Assembly (NCBI GenBank): GCA_910587355.1
Contig: CAJUKF010000002.1
Location: 53,978 to 117,977 of the forward strand
Source: an uncultured Muribaculaceae bacterium
GTDB lineage: Bacteria; Bacteroidota; Bacteroidia; Bacteroidales; Muribaculaceae
Reading direction: 5' to 3'
DNA length: 64,000 nucleotides
Shown: positions 56,149 through 64,000 of the stretch, piece after piece
Layout of the letters: the number at the start of each line of letters is the position of its first letter
How positions within the stretch are numbered: the stretch's first letter is position 1
The notes under the pieces: generated by a model
Seen by the model: only the letters and a program-made list of their open reading frames with translations
Told to the model about the DNA's origin: nothing
The model's database searches: none
Position numbers and translations under genes: made by a program

Positions 56149-57048
56149 ATGGAATTAAGACAGTTGAGATACTTTGCAAAAGCCGCTGAGACGCTGAATT
56201 TTTCTGACGCGGCGAAAGCCCTGAATATAGCGCAGAGTTCGCTTTCGCAGCAGATAAAACAATTGGAAGACGAACTTAACGTGCAGCTTTTTATGCGCAA
56301 CAGCCACGCCATCCGTCTTACCGAGGCCGGCGAAGTGATGCTGCCCTTCGCCTTGCGCACTCTCCGTGATGCAGAGACATGCACAGACCGCATCCACGAC
56401 CTGCAGAAACTGCTGACGGGTACGCTTGATATCGGAGTAACCTATTCTTTCAGCCCGATACTGACTGAGACGGTGATTTCTTTCATGAAGCTATATCCTC
56501 ACATAAAGCTCAACATAATCTATAAACCCATGGGCGAGCTTATGGAACTGCTTGCCAAACGGAATATTGATTTCGTGCTTGCATTCAAGCCCTCGCAGCC
56601 CGTTGCCGATGTCGAATCGCACATATTGTTTCAAAACACTCTGTCGGCAGTGGTGAATTCGGACCATCCCATTGCGTCAAAGACAAGTGTCTCGTTATCG
56701 GAACTTCAGAAATACGAGCTGGCACTCCCGTCGAAAGGACTGCAGGCACGCAACGCATTCGACAGGCTTGTGACGACATACAACGATTTTCATATCCGCA
56801 TCGAGCTTAACGAAGTAAACATACTGCTTAAACTTATACGTCAGACACAACTCGTAACTGTCCTGGCCGAAGATTCCATATACAACGAACGCGATGTAAA
56901 GGCCGTTCCGCTCGAAGTGCCCGACAATGAGATGACGGGATGCGTGCACATACTCAAGGACAGCTATCACAAAAATTCCATGAAAGAATTCGTGCGGCTG
57001 CTCAGTGAGTCGCTTGCCGTCAAGAGACGTCAGAATTCGTGGATATAA
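56149..57048 (+). CDS. LysR family transcriptional regulator
   Basis: A 299-residue DNA-binding regulator. The winged helix-turn-helix spans residues 1-60 (MELRQLRYFAKAAETLNFSDAAKALNIAQSSLSQQIKQLE). The effector-binding domain from about residue 90 starts with TGTLDIGVTYSFSPILTETVI, of the CynR/CysB type. The effector cannot be told. Because it follows the threonine/serine exporter genes on the same strand, it may control them; there is no divergent partner gene of the usual LysR kind. Confidence 0.9.
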   Translation: MELRQLRYFAKAAETLNFSDAAKALNIAQSSLSQQIKQLEDELNVQLFMRNSHAIRLTEAGEVMLPFALRTLRDAETCTDRIHDLQKLLTGTLDIGVTYSFSPILTETVISFMKLYPHIKLNIIYKPMGELMELLAKRNIDFVLAFKPSQPVADVESHILFQNTLSAVVNSDHPIASKTSVSLSELQKYELALPSKGLQARNAFDRLVTTYNDFHIRIELNEVNILLKLIRQTQLVTVLAEDSIYNERDVKAVPLEVPDNEMTGCVHILKDSYHKNSMKEFVRLLSESLAVKRRQNSWI

Positions 57049-57087
57049 TCCGATATATGACGAACCAGAATTACAGCAGCCTGTACA

Positions 57088-57285
57088 CTATTTGTTTTCT
57101 CGAAAATGATATACGTGAATAGTATCGATATAAGCCGCGTCTGAATTCTGCAGAGATTTGATATAAACCTCCGGGTAATTTCTTTGACGTGCGGGCTCAT
57201 AGCCTCTCGTTGTTATAAAGACGCTTTTCTCCAGGCCGCAGGCACTGAGAGCGCATATTAATACGAAAAATAATATAACTTTCAT
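57088..57285 (-). CDS. Small putative lipoprotein
   Basis: A 65-residue protein with a lipoprotein signal (VILFFVLICALSACG, lipid cysteine at about residue 16) and a short mature part (SVFITTRGYEPARQRNYPEVY). It lies 23 bases after the outer-membrane receptor gene on the same strand and may form a unit with it. The function is unknown; the signal peptide and position are the only support that it is real. Confidence 0.55.
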   Translation of the reverse strand: MKVILFFVLICALSACGLEKSVFITTRGYEPARQRNYPEVYIKSLQNSDAAYIDTIHVYHFRENK

Positions 57286-57308
57286 ACCAGTTTTCCGAAT
57301 ATAAGTGT

Positions 57309-59345
57309 TTATCGGCCAGTGCCAAAACGCGAGGTGTCAATACTATTGTCTTTGGGTCTGAAGCCGTTGAAGCGCCAGATAAATGTCAATTTGAGATTGC
57401 GGGTCATATCTCTCACTTTCATCCGGAAATCCTGTCCCTCATGATTTATTGTCATGACAGGCGACCACGTGCTGAAGATATCGTCGGCTTTCAGATTCAA
57501 TTCACAGCAACGGCCTTTGCCGAATTGCCATTTCACACCCATGTCGACTTTCCATAGACCCGAAAGATTGGCTATACCTTGCAACGACGGGGTGATATAA
57601 GAAATATCAACCGACAAAGATATGGGGCTATTCCGGCACGGTTTCAGGGAATTAGTCACAGAACCATAGAAAATCCACTTGCTGTTGTCAAAGCTTATGT
57701 CATGAAACCTATCGGCTTTTTCGCGCTGATTGAATACATTCGCAGTGACTGTCGCATCCCATATATCACCCGCTTCAAAAGGCGCATACAGATTCAGACC
57801 GGCTACCCGCTTATAGTTCATGTTGATTGTCTGATAGATAAGACTGAGTGCATCCGGCGACTGATAAGGCAGCTGCACACTGGCTTTGTCACCGTACTGG
57901 AAATACAACGTAGCCACATATTTCTGTTTTAAAATATAGCCTGACTGCACATCATACTGAATATATGGCTGCAGTTCAGGATTGCCAAGCACGGTGGAAT
58001 ATTCGTTTATATAGCCCCTGCCTCTGTGGAGTTCCCAAAACGAAGGATAGATGCGTCGGGTGCTTAAATTGAGCTGAAAAATGCTTACAGTGGTTTTATA
58101 ATATGTCGCTCCGAGCTGTGGAATGAAGTTCCAGTTATGCTGATATCTATTATGATAGTACTCCCCTTTAGCCGAAGCATTGAACGAAAGCCCCCAGTCA
58201 AACGACCGTTGAGCGCCTGCGTAGAGACTCGCCACGTCCTCGCGGAGAACATCATCGAAATCATGGTTGTCAGCCACGCTGTAATGTTGCGAACTGTGGT
58301 CTTCCGAATGCTGATACTCCACGCCATAGTTCAATTGCCATTTGCCGAACTGATGTCCCTTATCCATATAGACATGATAACGGCCTATACTCTGACGGTT
58401 GTGTGCGCCAAGCATAAAACCGTGATTTTTGAAAAGCGACTGCGAACGGTTTTCGAAATACCGGGTATAGTCTCCGCCTATGGTCATATCGAATGGAGCC
58501 GTGTAACGCAAGGCTATATTATGATAGCAGACGGGTGAAAGCATCTTATACAGATTTGTAAAATTGCCAAGTGTACCGGATGAAAGACTGCGGTTCTTTG
58601 AGTCCGATATTATCTGTCCGTTGTATGTGAGTTTAAGTTTTTTCCACGCGGCTGATGCAAATACAGTATTGCTCCAGTTCCGCCCTATACGACGCATATC
58701 ATCCTCAATCATCGTGCGCTTACCCTGTACCATATGATTTGACCACGTTTCCTCTTGATTCCACGATTGAGTTCTTGACAATCCATAATTCAAATCAAAA
58801 ATCCAGTCCTTGATTGCATACGTAGCAGCCAGCCCCCCGCCATATGAGGCATAATGGGCTTGATTGTAACCTGCTCTGACCTGACCCTGCAGTCCATCGA
58901 GAGGCCGGGGAGTTTTCAGCACCACATTGATAACCGCTCCATTGACATGATACTTAGCCGGGGCCGAATACATAATCTCAACTTTTTTCAGACGGTCGAC
59001 AGGCGTTGTATAAAGAAGCTGGTAAAGATTCTGGAGCGGCATATCGGTAAGCTCGCCATTTAGAATAATGGTTACATCCGAGGCGCCGGTGAGCCCAATC
59101 ATGCCGTTATTGTTCATGACACCCGGCAGATATCCAAGCGCTTCAAGAATATTCGAGACCGGCTTATCTTTTACAATGTCCGGCAAATCGACAGTCATTA
59201 TACCCTCCTCTGCCCTTACCTGAGGCTTCTCGCCCCTGACAACGATTTCATTAAGTTGTCGTACAGAAACGGTGTCAGCCATTTCGGACTGTGCATAGGC
59301 TACGATGCCATAAAGGATTGTGCTGAACAACATTACTTTTTTCAT
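57309..59345 (-). CDS. Outer-membrane beta-barrel receptor with TonB-type plug
   Basis: A 678-residue outer-membrane protein. A signal peptide (LFSTILYGIVAYAQS) is followed by a plug domain (VRQLNEIVVRGEKPQVRAEE; VSNILEALGYLPGVMNNNGM; DVTIILNGELTDMPLQNL; VEIMYSAPAKYHVNGAVINV). From about residue 150 to the end there are many beta strands. No carboxypeptidase-like N-terminal domain is present, so it fits the outer-membrane beta-barrel family PF14905 rather than SusC. The ATG at 59345 is chosen because it starts the signal peptide. It is divergent from the kinase/regulator pair, across direct repeats likely to be a binding site. Confidence 0.82.
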   Translation of the reverse strand: MKKVMLFSTILYGIVAYAQSEMADTVSVRQLNEIVVRGEKPQVRAEEGIMTVDLPDIVKDKPVSNILEALGYLPGVMNNNGMIGLTGASDVTIILNGELTDMPLQNLYQLLYTTPVDRLKKVEIMYSAPAKYHVNGAVINVVLKTPRPLDGLQGQVRAGYNQAHYASYGGGLAATYAIKDWIFDLNYGLSRTQSWNQEETWSNHMVQGKRTMIEDDMRRIGRNWSNTVFASAAWKKLKLTYNGQIISDSKNRSLSSGTLGNFTNLYKMLSPVCYHNIALRYTAPFDMTIGGDYTRYFENRSQSLFKNHGFMLGAHNRQSIGRYHVYMDKGHQFGKWQLNYGVEYQHSEDHSSQHYSVADNHDFDDVLREDVASLYAGAQRSFDWGLSFNASAKGEYYHNRYQHNWNFIPQLGATYYKTTVSIFQLNLSTRRIYPSFWELHRGRGYINEYSTVLGNPELQPYIQYDVQSGYILKQKYVATLYFQYGDKASVQLPYQSPDALSLIYQTINMNYKRVAGLNLYAPFEAGDIWDATVTANVFNQREKADRFHDISFDNSKWIFYGSVTNSLKPCRNSPISLSVDISYITPSLQGIANLSGLWKVDMGVKWQFGKGRCCELNLKADDIFSTWSPVMTINHEGQDFRMKVRDMTRNLKLTFIWRFNGFRPKDNSIDTSRFGTGR

Positions 59346-59366
59346 TGCAGTATCATTTTTCTGATA

Positions 59367-59374
59367 CAAAATTA
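59367..59374 (-). promoter_or_regulatory. -7 box of the receptor gene
   Basis: TAATTTTG on the minus strand fits TAnnTTTG, 21 bases before the ATG at 59345. The short leader contains a small hairpin (GTATCA ... TGATAC). Confidence 0.5.
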
Positions 59375-59406
59375 TCCACGCCCAATATAAGTTCCTTTAT
59401 TCTCAT

Positions 59407-59444
59407 CCTTATTTAGTCTTAACCGCTCCCTTATTTAGTCTTAA
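59407..59444. repeat. Two 16-bp direct repeats with 22-bp period, probable regulator site
   Basis: CCTTATTTAGTCTTAA occurs identically at 59407-59422 and 59429-59444, a 22-base period (two helical turns). The core TAGTCTTAA occurs a third time in inverse orientation at 59506-59514, inside the start of the kinase gene. The repeats lie between the divergent -7 boxes at 59367 and 59484. Direct repeats of this period suit OmpR/PhoB-type regulators. Confidence 0.65.
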
Positions 59445-59483
59445 ATCATATTCCTGTCACAGGTTATCATTACAAAATATTCG

Positions 59484-59491
59484 TACTTTTG
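59484..59491 (+). promoter_or_regulatory. -7 box of the kinase/regulator operon
   Basis: TACTTTTG fits TAnnTTTG and ends 4 bases before the ATG at 59496, so the message should be leaderless or nearly so. Confidence 0.5.
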
Positions 59492-59495
59492 CCAT

Positions 59496-60920
59496 ATGAA
59501 ACATTTTAAGACTATCTCGACTTCATTTATAATAATCATTGCGGTTATTTTCGCATGTAACGTCTATTATCTCGTAAGCCTCTATAATTCCATTAGAACC
59601 AATGTAGAGCGCGATGTGATGACGGCTTTGGCTGATGCAGACATTGACGATATGTGGGAGCGGGCAGAACGAGCCAACAGGGCAGCCAAAGCGGCCCGAG
59701 ACGCATATACTGAAAACGGAGATTCGATTATACGGCAACCACGTTCAGTATCAGGAGAGATGAATGAAGAAGGAGATTTCATCACTACATCGACAAACCA
59801 GGAAGGAGAGACAAAAGTCAATAAAACACCATTAAGGCGCGACCGGTCATATACCAATCAAATGGTGAACGACATGAGCCAACAGATGCACGAAAATATG
59901 GACCCCTTTGTTGACTTCAACCTTGCGATTATGGACAGCATACTGCTCGAACGTCTTGCCGACAGACATATTTTCCCGGAATACGTGGCTGTTGAAGTAA
60001 GCAATTCAAAAGGAGAGGTACTTCGCGGCAATATTCATGCCCCGGCAAATCCGGATGACTTTGATATTTTCTCCCTGTGCTTCAATCCACAGTCCGATAT
60101 GTACTATAGAGCATACATGACACCATTGACAAGACACATCTTCTCGGAAATGTCGGACGTGATTGTCACCGTCTTTCTTCTCATGACAGCTTTCTCATTA
60201 GCGTTCTGGTATCTTTTTCGCACCGTGTCGCGACTGCGAACCATTGAGGAGATGAAGGATGATTTTGTCAGCAATATGACACATGAGCTGAAAACACCTA
60301 TTGCGATTGCCTATTCGGCCAACGACGCCCTGCTCAATTATGACACTGAAAACGACCTGGCAAAAAAAGTAACATATCTGAAAATCGCCAACAAACAGCT
60401 TAAGCGACTTGGTGAACTCGTTGAAAACATACTCGCAATGAGTATGGAACGACGACAGACAATGAAACTCAAGCCTGAGAAGATTCTGCTCAGCGGCTTC
60501 ATTGACGAGATTGCTTCCGCCCAAAGGATGAGGAGCGACAAAAATATCACAATTAATGTTGAAGCGGACAACACGCTGTGCGTTGTTGCCGACAAGGTGC
60601 ATCTGGCAAATGTATTGAACAACCTTATCGACAACGCCATAAAATATTCCGAAAAAAATGTAACCATAATTATATCGGCCAATGCCGACGAAATACGAGT
60701 GTCGGACAACGGCATAGGCATACCGGCCAAATCAATTCCTTATCTCTTCAATAAGTTTTACCGTGTCCCTCATGGCAACCTACAGGATGTACGCGGTTAT
60801 GGCATCGGTCTTTATTATGTGAAAAGCATACTGGATAAAATGGGGTGGTCGATTGCAGTAAGGAGTAAAGAGGGCGTTGGCTCCGTTTTCACAATAAAAT
60901 TCGGTAACGATGAGAAATAA
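59496..60920 (+). CDS. Sensor histidine kinase
   Basis: A 474-residue membrane kinase. Membrane helix 1 is at residues about 8-30 (FIIIIAVIFACNVYYLVSLY), then a 180-residue periplasmic sensor region rich in charged residues, then helix 2 (VIVTVFLLMTAFSLAFWYLF, about 215-237). The HisKA box is FVSNMTHELKTPIAIAYSAN near residue 258. The ATPase domain shows LNNLIDNAIKYSE (N box), VSDNGIGIP (G1), FNKFYRVPHG and GYGIGLYYVKSIL (G2). It overlaps the response regulator by 11 bases, so they are co-translated. The signal it senses is unknown. Confidence 0.93.
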   Translation: MKHFKTISTSFIIIIAVIFACNVYYLVSLYNSIRTNVERDVMTALADADIDDMWERAERANRAAKAARDAYTENGDSIIRQPRSVSGEMNEEGDFITTSTNQEGETKVNKTPLRRDRSYTNQMVNDMSQQMHENMDPFVDFNLAIMDSILLERLADRHIFPEYVAVEVSNSKGEVLRGNIHAPANPDDFDIFSLCFNPQSDMYYRAYMTPLTRHIFSEMSDVIVTVFLLMTAFSLAFWYLFRTVSRLRTIEEMKDDFVSNMTHELKTPIAIAYSANDALLNYDTENDLAKKVTYLKIANKQLKRLGELVENILAMSMERRQTMKLKPEKILLSGFIDEIASAQRMRSDKNITINVEADNTLCVVADKVHLANVLNNLIDNAIKYSEKNVTIIISANADEIRVSDNGIGIPAKSIPYLFNKFYRVPHGNLQDVRGYGIGLYYVKSILDKMGWSIAVRSKEGVGSVFTIKFGNDEK

Positions 60921-61596
60921 AATACTGCTTGTCGAGGATGAATCCGACCTCGCGCTTATTGTCTCCGACACTCTGAGAGAACAAGGCTATGATGTATTGA
61001 CTGCCGGTAACGGTATCACCGGTCTCGACCGCTTCAAGGCGGAGGGTGCCGACCTTATCGTTGCCGATGTCATGATGCCCAAAATGGATGGCTTCAAAAT
61101 GGCAAAGGAGATACGAAAATTGTCGCCTATCGTCCCTTTGCTTTTCCTCACGGCCAAAAGCACGATTGACGATATCGAGGAAGGTTTTGAAATCGGTGCC
61201 AATGATTATCTTAAGAAGCCTTTTGAACTACGCGAACTCATTGTTAGAATAAAGGCTCTTCTAAGGCGAGCAAACCGTCAGGAAGAAATAAAATATGAGT
61301 TAGGCAGATATGTTTTCAATATCACCACCCAGACCCTTTCCTATGAAAACTCTGTTTTAGAACTATCGTATTTCGAGACAAAAATTCTTGAAATGCTGGC
61401 AAATAATATCGGCAGGACTGTTGATGCCTCAGAACTTATGATTGCAGTATGGCAACGTGATGAACCAAGCAATCGCAACTCTCTTCACGGATACATTTAT
61501 AAAATCCGTAAAGCACTTGCGAAGGATTCTTCAATTAATATTATCAATCAGAGGGGCTTCGGCTATATGCTGACAATAAACGATACCAACACTTAA
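60910..61596 (+). CDS. Response regulator, OmpR/PhoB family
   Basis: A 228-residue regulator. The receiver domain (1-120) has the acidic pair VEDESD, the phosphorylated aspartate in LIVADVMMPKMDGFK near residue 53 and the switch lysine in ANDYLKKPFE. The C-terminal winged helix (about 130-225) has LSYFETKILEMLANNIGRTVDASEL and SLHGYIYKIRKAL. It resembles the RprY type of Bacteroides in layout. The divergent receptor gene and the 22-bp-period repeats in front of it make that gene a likely target, together with its own operon. Confidence 0.93.
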   Translation: MRNKILLVEDESDLALIVSDTLREQGYDVLTAGNGITGLDRFKAEGADLIVADVMMPKMDGFKMAKEIRKLSPIVPLLFLTAKSTIDDIEEGFEIGANDYLKKPFELRELIVRIKALLRRANRQEEIKYELGRYVFNITTQTLSYENSVLELSYFETKILEMLANNIGRTVDASELMIAVWQRDEPSNRNSLHGYIYKIRKALAKDSSINIINQRGFGYMLTINDTNT

Positions 61597-61681
61597 AATG
61601 AAGTCTGCCACCATTCGTCTTAATATCTGCAGGTCTGATAATAAATCATGGCATAAGAGCCGTTTATTTCCGGCAATATTG

Positions 61682-61689
61682 TAATTTTG
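61682..61689 (+). promoter_or_regulatory. -7 box of the carbonic anhydrase gene
   Basis: TAATTTTG fits TAnnTTTG, with a leader of about 45 nt to the ATG at 61742. Confidence 0.45.
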
Positions 61690-61741
61690 CACTCAGTTAT
61701 TTATATAGTGGCTCTGATGCGCTAATACTAAATCATATAAA

Positions 61742-62281
61742 ATGATTGACGAAATACTGAGATTCAACAAAGAGTTTATCGCCTCCAAAGGATACCGTGA
61801 ATACGAGACATCGAAATATCCTGATAAAAAAATTGCGATAGTCACATGTATGGACACACGCCTTGTAAAACTTCTTCCGGCAGCCTTAGGTCTCCGTAAC
61901 GGCGATGTGAAAATGATTAAAAACGCAGGTGGCACAATCACAAACCCCTTCGATTCAACCATGCGCTCGCTCCTCGTAGCCGTCTACGAACTTGGTGTGG
62001 AAGAAATCATGGTAATCGGCCATACTAACTGCGGTGTGCAGGGTATGAATGCCTCCGAAATGCTCCACCTTATGCGCAAACGCGGAATCCCGGAAGAACA
62101 TATCACTCTGATGCGTCATTGCGGCATCGACCTTGACAGCTGGCTGCACGGCTTTGATGACGGCGAAGCGGCCGTACATGAGACCGTTGATTTGATACAT
62201 AAACATCCTCTGATGCCCGACGATGTCCGCGTAGCCGGCTACATAATGGACTCTACAACCGGAGAGCTCTTCTGTCTCTGA
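61742..62281 (+). CDS. Beta-class carbonic anhydrase
   Basis: A 179-residue zinc enzyme that interconverts CO2 and bicarbonate. The zinc/active-site motif CMDTR is at about residue 36 (cysteine ligand and catalytic Asp-Arg pair). KNAGGTITNPFDSTMRSL is the family signature, and GHTNCGVQG near residue 94 holds the histidine and second cysteine ligands. At 179 aa it belongs to the short prokaryotic branch (type II-like). It stands alone between the two-component pair and the integrase. Confidence 0.9.
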   Translation: MIDEILRFNKEFIASKGYREYETSKYPDKKIAIVTCMDTRLVKLLPAALGLRNGDVKMIKNAGGTITNPFDSTMRSLLVAVYELGVEEIMVIGHTNCGVQGMNASEMLHLMRKRGIPEEHITLMRHCGIDLDSWLHGFDDGEAAVHETVDLIHKHPLMPDDVRVAGYIMDSTTGELFCL

Positions 62282-62377
62282 TTCTTTCTTCCATTTTGCC
62301 ATTACAAAAATCAAACAGCCAACGGAGCTGCCGACTTCAATTGCCGACAGCTTCGCTTTCATTATAATAATATACAT

Positions 62378-62413
62378 CATAAGAGGTTATATTATGGAAT
62401 ATAACTTCTTATG
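62378..62413. repeat. 16-bp near-perfect inverted repeat before the integrase gene
   Basis: CATAAGAGGTTATATT (62378-62393) and AATATAACTTCTTATG (62398-62413) form an inverted pair with one mismatch and a 4-base centre (ATGG). It ends 20 bases before the integrase ATG and lies 97 bases after the carbonic anhydrase stop. It may be a binding or crossover site of the recombinase, an operator, or a terminator. Confidence 0.6.
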
Positions 62414-62433
62414 AATCATCTAACACATATGTA

Positions 62434-63636
62434 ATGGCATCAGTAAAAGTAAAATTCAGGCCATCAAAAGTCACTGGCCGCGAAGGAACAATCTACTATC
62501 AGATAATTCATGACCGGAAACCACGACAACTTCACACCGAATATCGCATCATGTCGGACGAGTGGGACGCACACCGCTCGTCACTCATTATCGGCAGGTC
62601 GTGTAAAAGAAAATCATTGCTTCTCTCAATGCGTAAGCATATCCATTGTGATATGGAACGCCTTATGAGAATTATTAGCAGACTCGATGGCTCTGGGCTG
62701 GAATATACGGCCGATGATATTATCAACGAATTCAACCGCTATAGCAATGACTATTCTCTTTTCAATTTCACAGAGAGCATAATTGCAAAACTGAAACAGA
62801 ATGGCAGAATAAGGACGTCGGAAGCCTATATATCAACTCTTCATAGTTTCAGAAAATTTCGCAAGGGTGAAGACATAATGCTTGACAGCCTCACTTCGGA
62901 GATTATGGAAGCATACGAAGCATGGCTTTATAACCGCCGGGTGGTGCCTAATACCGTTTCATTTTACACAAGAATTCTCCGTGCAGTCTATAACCGCGCC
63001 GTTGAAGACAATATAATCGAAAACCGCAGCCCGTTTCGCCATGTATTCACACGCATCGACAAAACTGTAAAACGGGCACTTCCCATACCTATACTCCGCG
63101 AAATCAAGAATCTTGACTTATCGCCCAAGCCGGCGCTCGAATACGCCCGCGACATGTTTATTATGAGTTTCTATCTCCGTGGCATGAGCTTCATAGATAT
63201 GGCCTTTCTGAAAAAATCAGACCTGAAAAACGGGTACATCACGTACAGGCGACATAAGACTGGTCAGTTACTCATAATAGAATGGACAAAGGAAATGCAG
63301 CTCCTCCTTGACAAATATCCGGCGAATAAAAGCGAATATCTGCTCCCAATAATCCGCAATCCGGGTACAAACGAAAGATGTCTCTACCGCAACGCGGCCT
63401 ATCGAATCAACCATTGCCTAAAGACAATTGCAGAGAAAGTAGGCATTTCCGTGCCGCTGACACTCTATGTGGCACGTCACAGCTGGGCATCCGCTGCTAA
63501 AGCAAAAGGCATACCGATTTCAGTCATAAGCGAGGGAATGGGCCATAGCTCCGAGGTAACTACACAAATCTATCTGGCCAGTCTCGATACCTCGGTCGTT
63601 GACAGGGCCAACCACATAATAATAAAGTCTCTTTAA
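62434..63636 (+). CDS. Tyrosine-type site-specific recombinase (integrase)
   Basis: A 400-residue recombinase with the three-part Bacteroidetes layout. Residues 1-100 are an arm-binding domain (SVKVKFRPSKVTGREGTIYYQ). Residues about 110-205 are a SAM-like core-binding domain (LFNFTESIIAKLKQNGRIRT). Residues 215-400 are the catalytic domain: first arginine in SFYLRGMSFIDMAFL, lysine in RRHKTGQLL, second arginine in YVARHSWAS, late histidine in GMGHSSEVTTQ and the nucleophile tyrosine in QIYLASL. The position of the usual histidine of HxxR is Tyr (YVAR), as in many Bacteroides integrases. It may serve integration or phase variation. Confidence 0.9.
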   Translation: MASVKVKFRPSKVTGREGTIYYQIIHDRKPRQLHTEYRIMSDEWDAHRSSLIIGRSCKRKSLLLSMRKHIHCDMERLMRIISRLDGSGLEYTADDIINEFNRYSNDYSLFNFTESIIAKLKQNGRIRTSEAYISTLHSFRKFRKGEDIMLDSLTSEIMEAYEAWLYNRRVVPNTVSFYTRILRAVYNRAVEDNIIENRSPFRHVFTRIDKTVKRALPIPILREIKNLDLSPKPALEYARDMFIMSFYLRGMSFIDMAFLKKSDLKNGYITYRRHKTGQLLIIEWTKEMQLLLDKYPANKSEYLLPIIRNPGTNERCLYRNAAYRINHCLKTIAEKVGISVPLTLYVARHSWASAAKAKGIPISVISEGMGHSSEVTTQIYLASLDTSVVDRANHIIIKSL

Positions 63637-64000
63637 AACAGAAATGATGTTCATACGGGAACCGAGAAATTTCACACCGATGGAGATAAAAAAGAGCAGC
63701 CGGCATCAAGGTTAAGCACGCCGGTCAGGTTGTCCACTACGGCAATCCCTTGGGATTTATATCCTCCATGCACGTGCCGGGTAATAACTCTTGCGCTCTG
63801 CTGCGGGCGAATTTCATCGCCATGACGACAACCGCTCCGGATCGTAATGGAGCCTCCTCACCTTGTGATGCCTACATAAGCCGACGACCGGCTTCGGATG
63901 CAACAATAAAATGAGTACCTTGTTCATACTTAGTTAAATATCTAATTTTTTAGTAGATGACAAAAATTAATATTATGCTGTTAAACATCTAAATTTCAGC
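63637..64000. other. Right-end stretch without a recognised gene
   Basis: No gene with a start codon is convincing here. One minus-strand frame (about 63681-63860) is open for about 60 codons (GYKSQGIAVVDNLTGVLNLD) but has no start and matches no family I know. Two plus-strand frames are also open. A small hairpin (AAGCCG ... CGGCTT) lies near 63880-63896. The last 80 bases are AT-rich and could be a promoter for a gene beyond the window. Confidence 0.4.

Noticed and set aside
62398..62413. Resemblance of the inverted repeat arm to the loxP arm (ATAACTTCGTATA)
   Set aside because: Only part of the arm matches, the arms point the opposite way to loxP and the centre is 4 bases instead of 8; chance is the simpler reading.
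63681..63860. Minus-strand frame resembling the end of a metallophosphatase
   Set aside because: The likeness (NLDAGC) is too short, and there is no start codon or metal-binding motif.
1..64000. CRISPR arrays, rRNA and tRNA genes, insertion-sequence transposases
   Set aside because: I looked through the gaps and found no regularly spaced repeats, no cloverleaf or rRNA signatures and no transposase motifs; the only recombinase is the integrase at 62434.

Overview
The window is a 64 kb piece of a Bacteroidales chromosome, most likely from the Muribaculaceae or a near relative. This is inferred from promoter boxes of the TAnnTTTG type in front of many genes, the absence of Shine-Dalgarno sites, a Na+-translocating NQR complex, a DUF4286-RuvC pair, DUF3316 and DUF3332 proteins, a type IX secretion tail remnant, an OMP/porin family typical of Bacteroidetes and a Bacteroides-type tyrosine integrase. 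I ran no database search.

Region 1 (1-10.3 kb, minus strand) is one co-directional run read right to left: a 1374-residue multidomain protein with an AlbA_2/Schlafen-type domain, a family-2 glycosyltransferase, DUF4286, ruvC, ligA, trpS and rpoN (cut by the window edge). Region 2 (10.4-17.5 kb, plus) carries an acetyltransferase, uvrA, a LysM/periplasmic-binding protein, an outer-membrane barrel and radA. Region 3 (17.5-22.7 kb, minus) has dnaG behind two iron-sulfur redox genes. Region 4 (22.9-28.8 kb, plus) holds topoisomerase IV subunit A and an overlapping run of envelope genes: DUF3316, an S41 protease, a degenerate M23 protein and VanZ. Region 5 (28.9-37 kb, minus) holds an EamA transporter, a DUF3332 lipoprotein, a MltF-like transglycosylase, purM, a CPA2 antiporter, an MgtC protein and a coiled-coil protein.

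Region 6 (37.2-50.3 kb) has an ATPase-DUF4435 fusion resembling a single-gene PARIS defence protein, a nitroreductase, hisS, the complete nqrABCDEF operon and ppdK, each of the last two ending in a strong hairpin terminator.

Region 7 (50.3-64 kb) is accessory in character. It contains a class III Fic enzyme, a scar made of two 3' gene remnants, an AT-rich gene for a putative PD-(D/E)XK nuclease, a broken leucine-rich-repeat gene, a split ThrE-type exporter with a small membrane protein, a LysR regulator, an outer-membrane receptor divergent from a histidine kinase/response regulator pair with direct repeats between them, a beta-carbonic anhydrase, and a tyrosine recombinase preceded by a near-perfect inverted repeat.

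The best candidates for something new are the 1374-residue AlbA_2 protein, the ATPase-DUF4435 fusion, the 615-residue nuclease-like protein and the repeat-controlled two-component/receptor locus. No rRNA, tRNA or CRISPR array was recognised.
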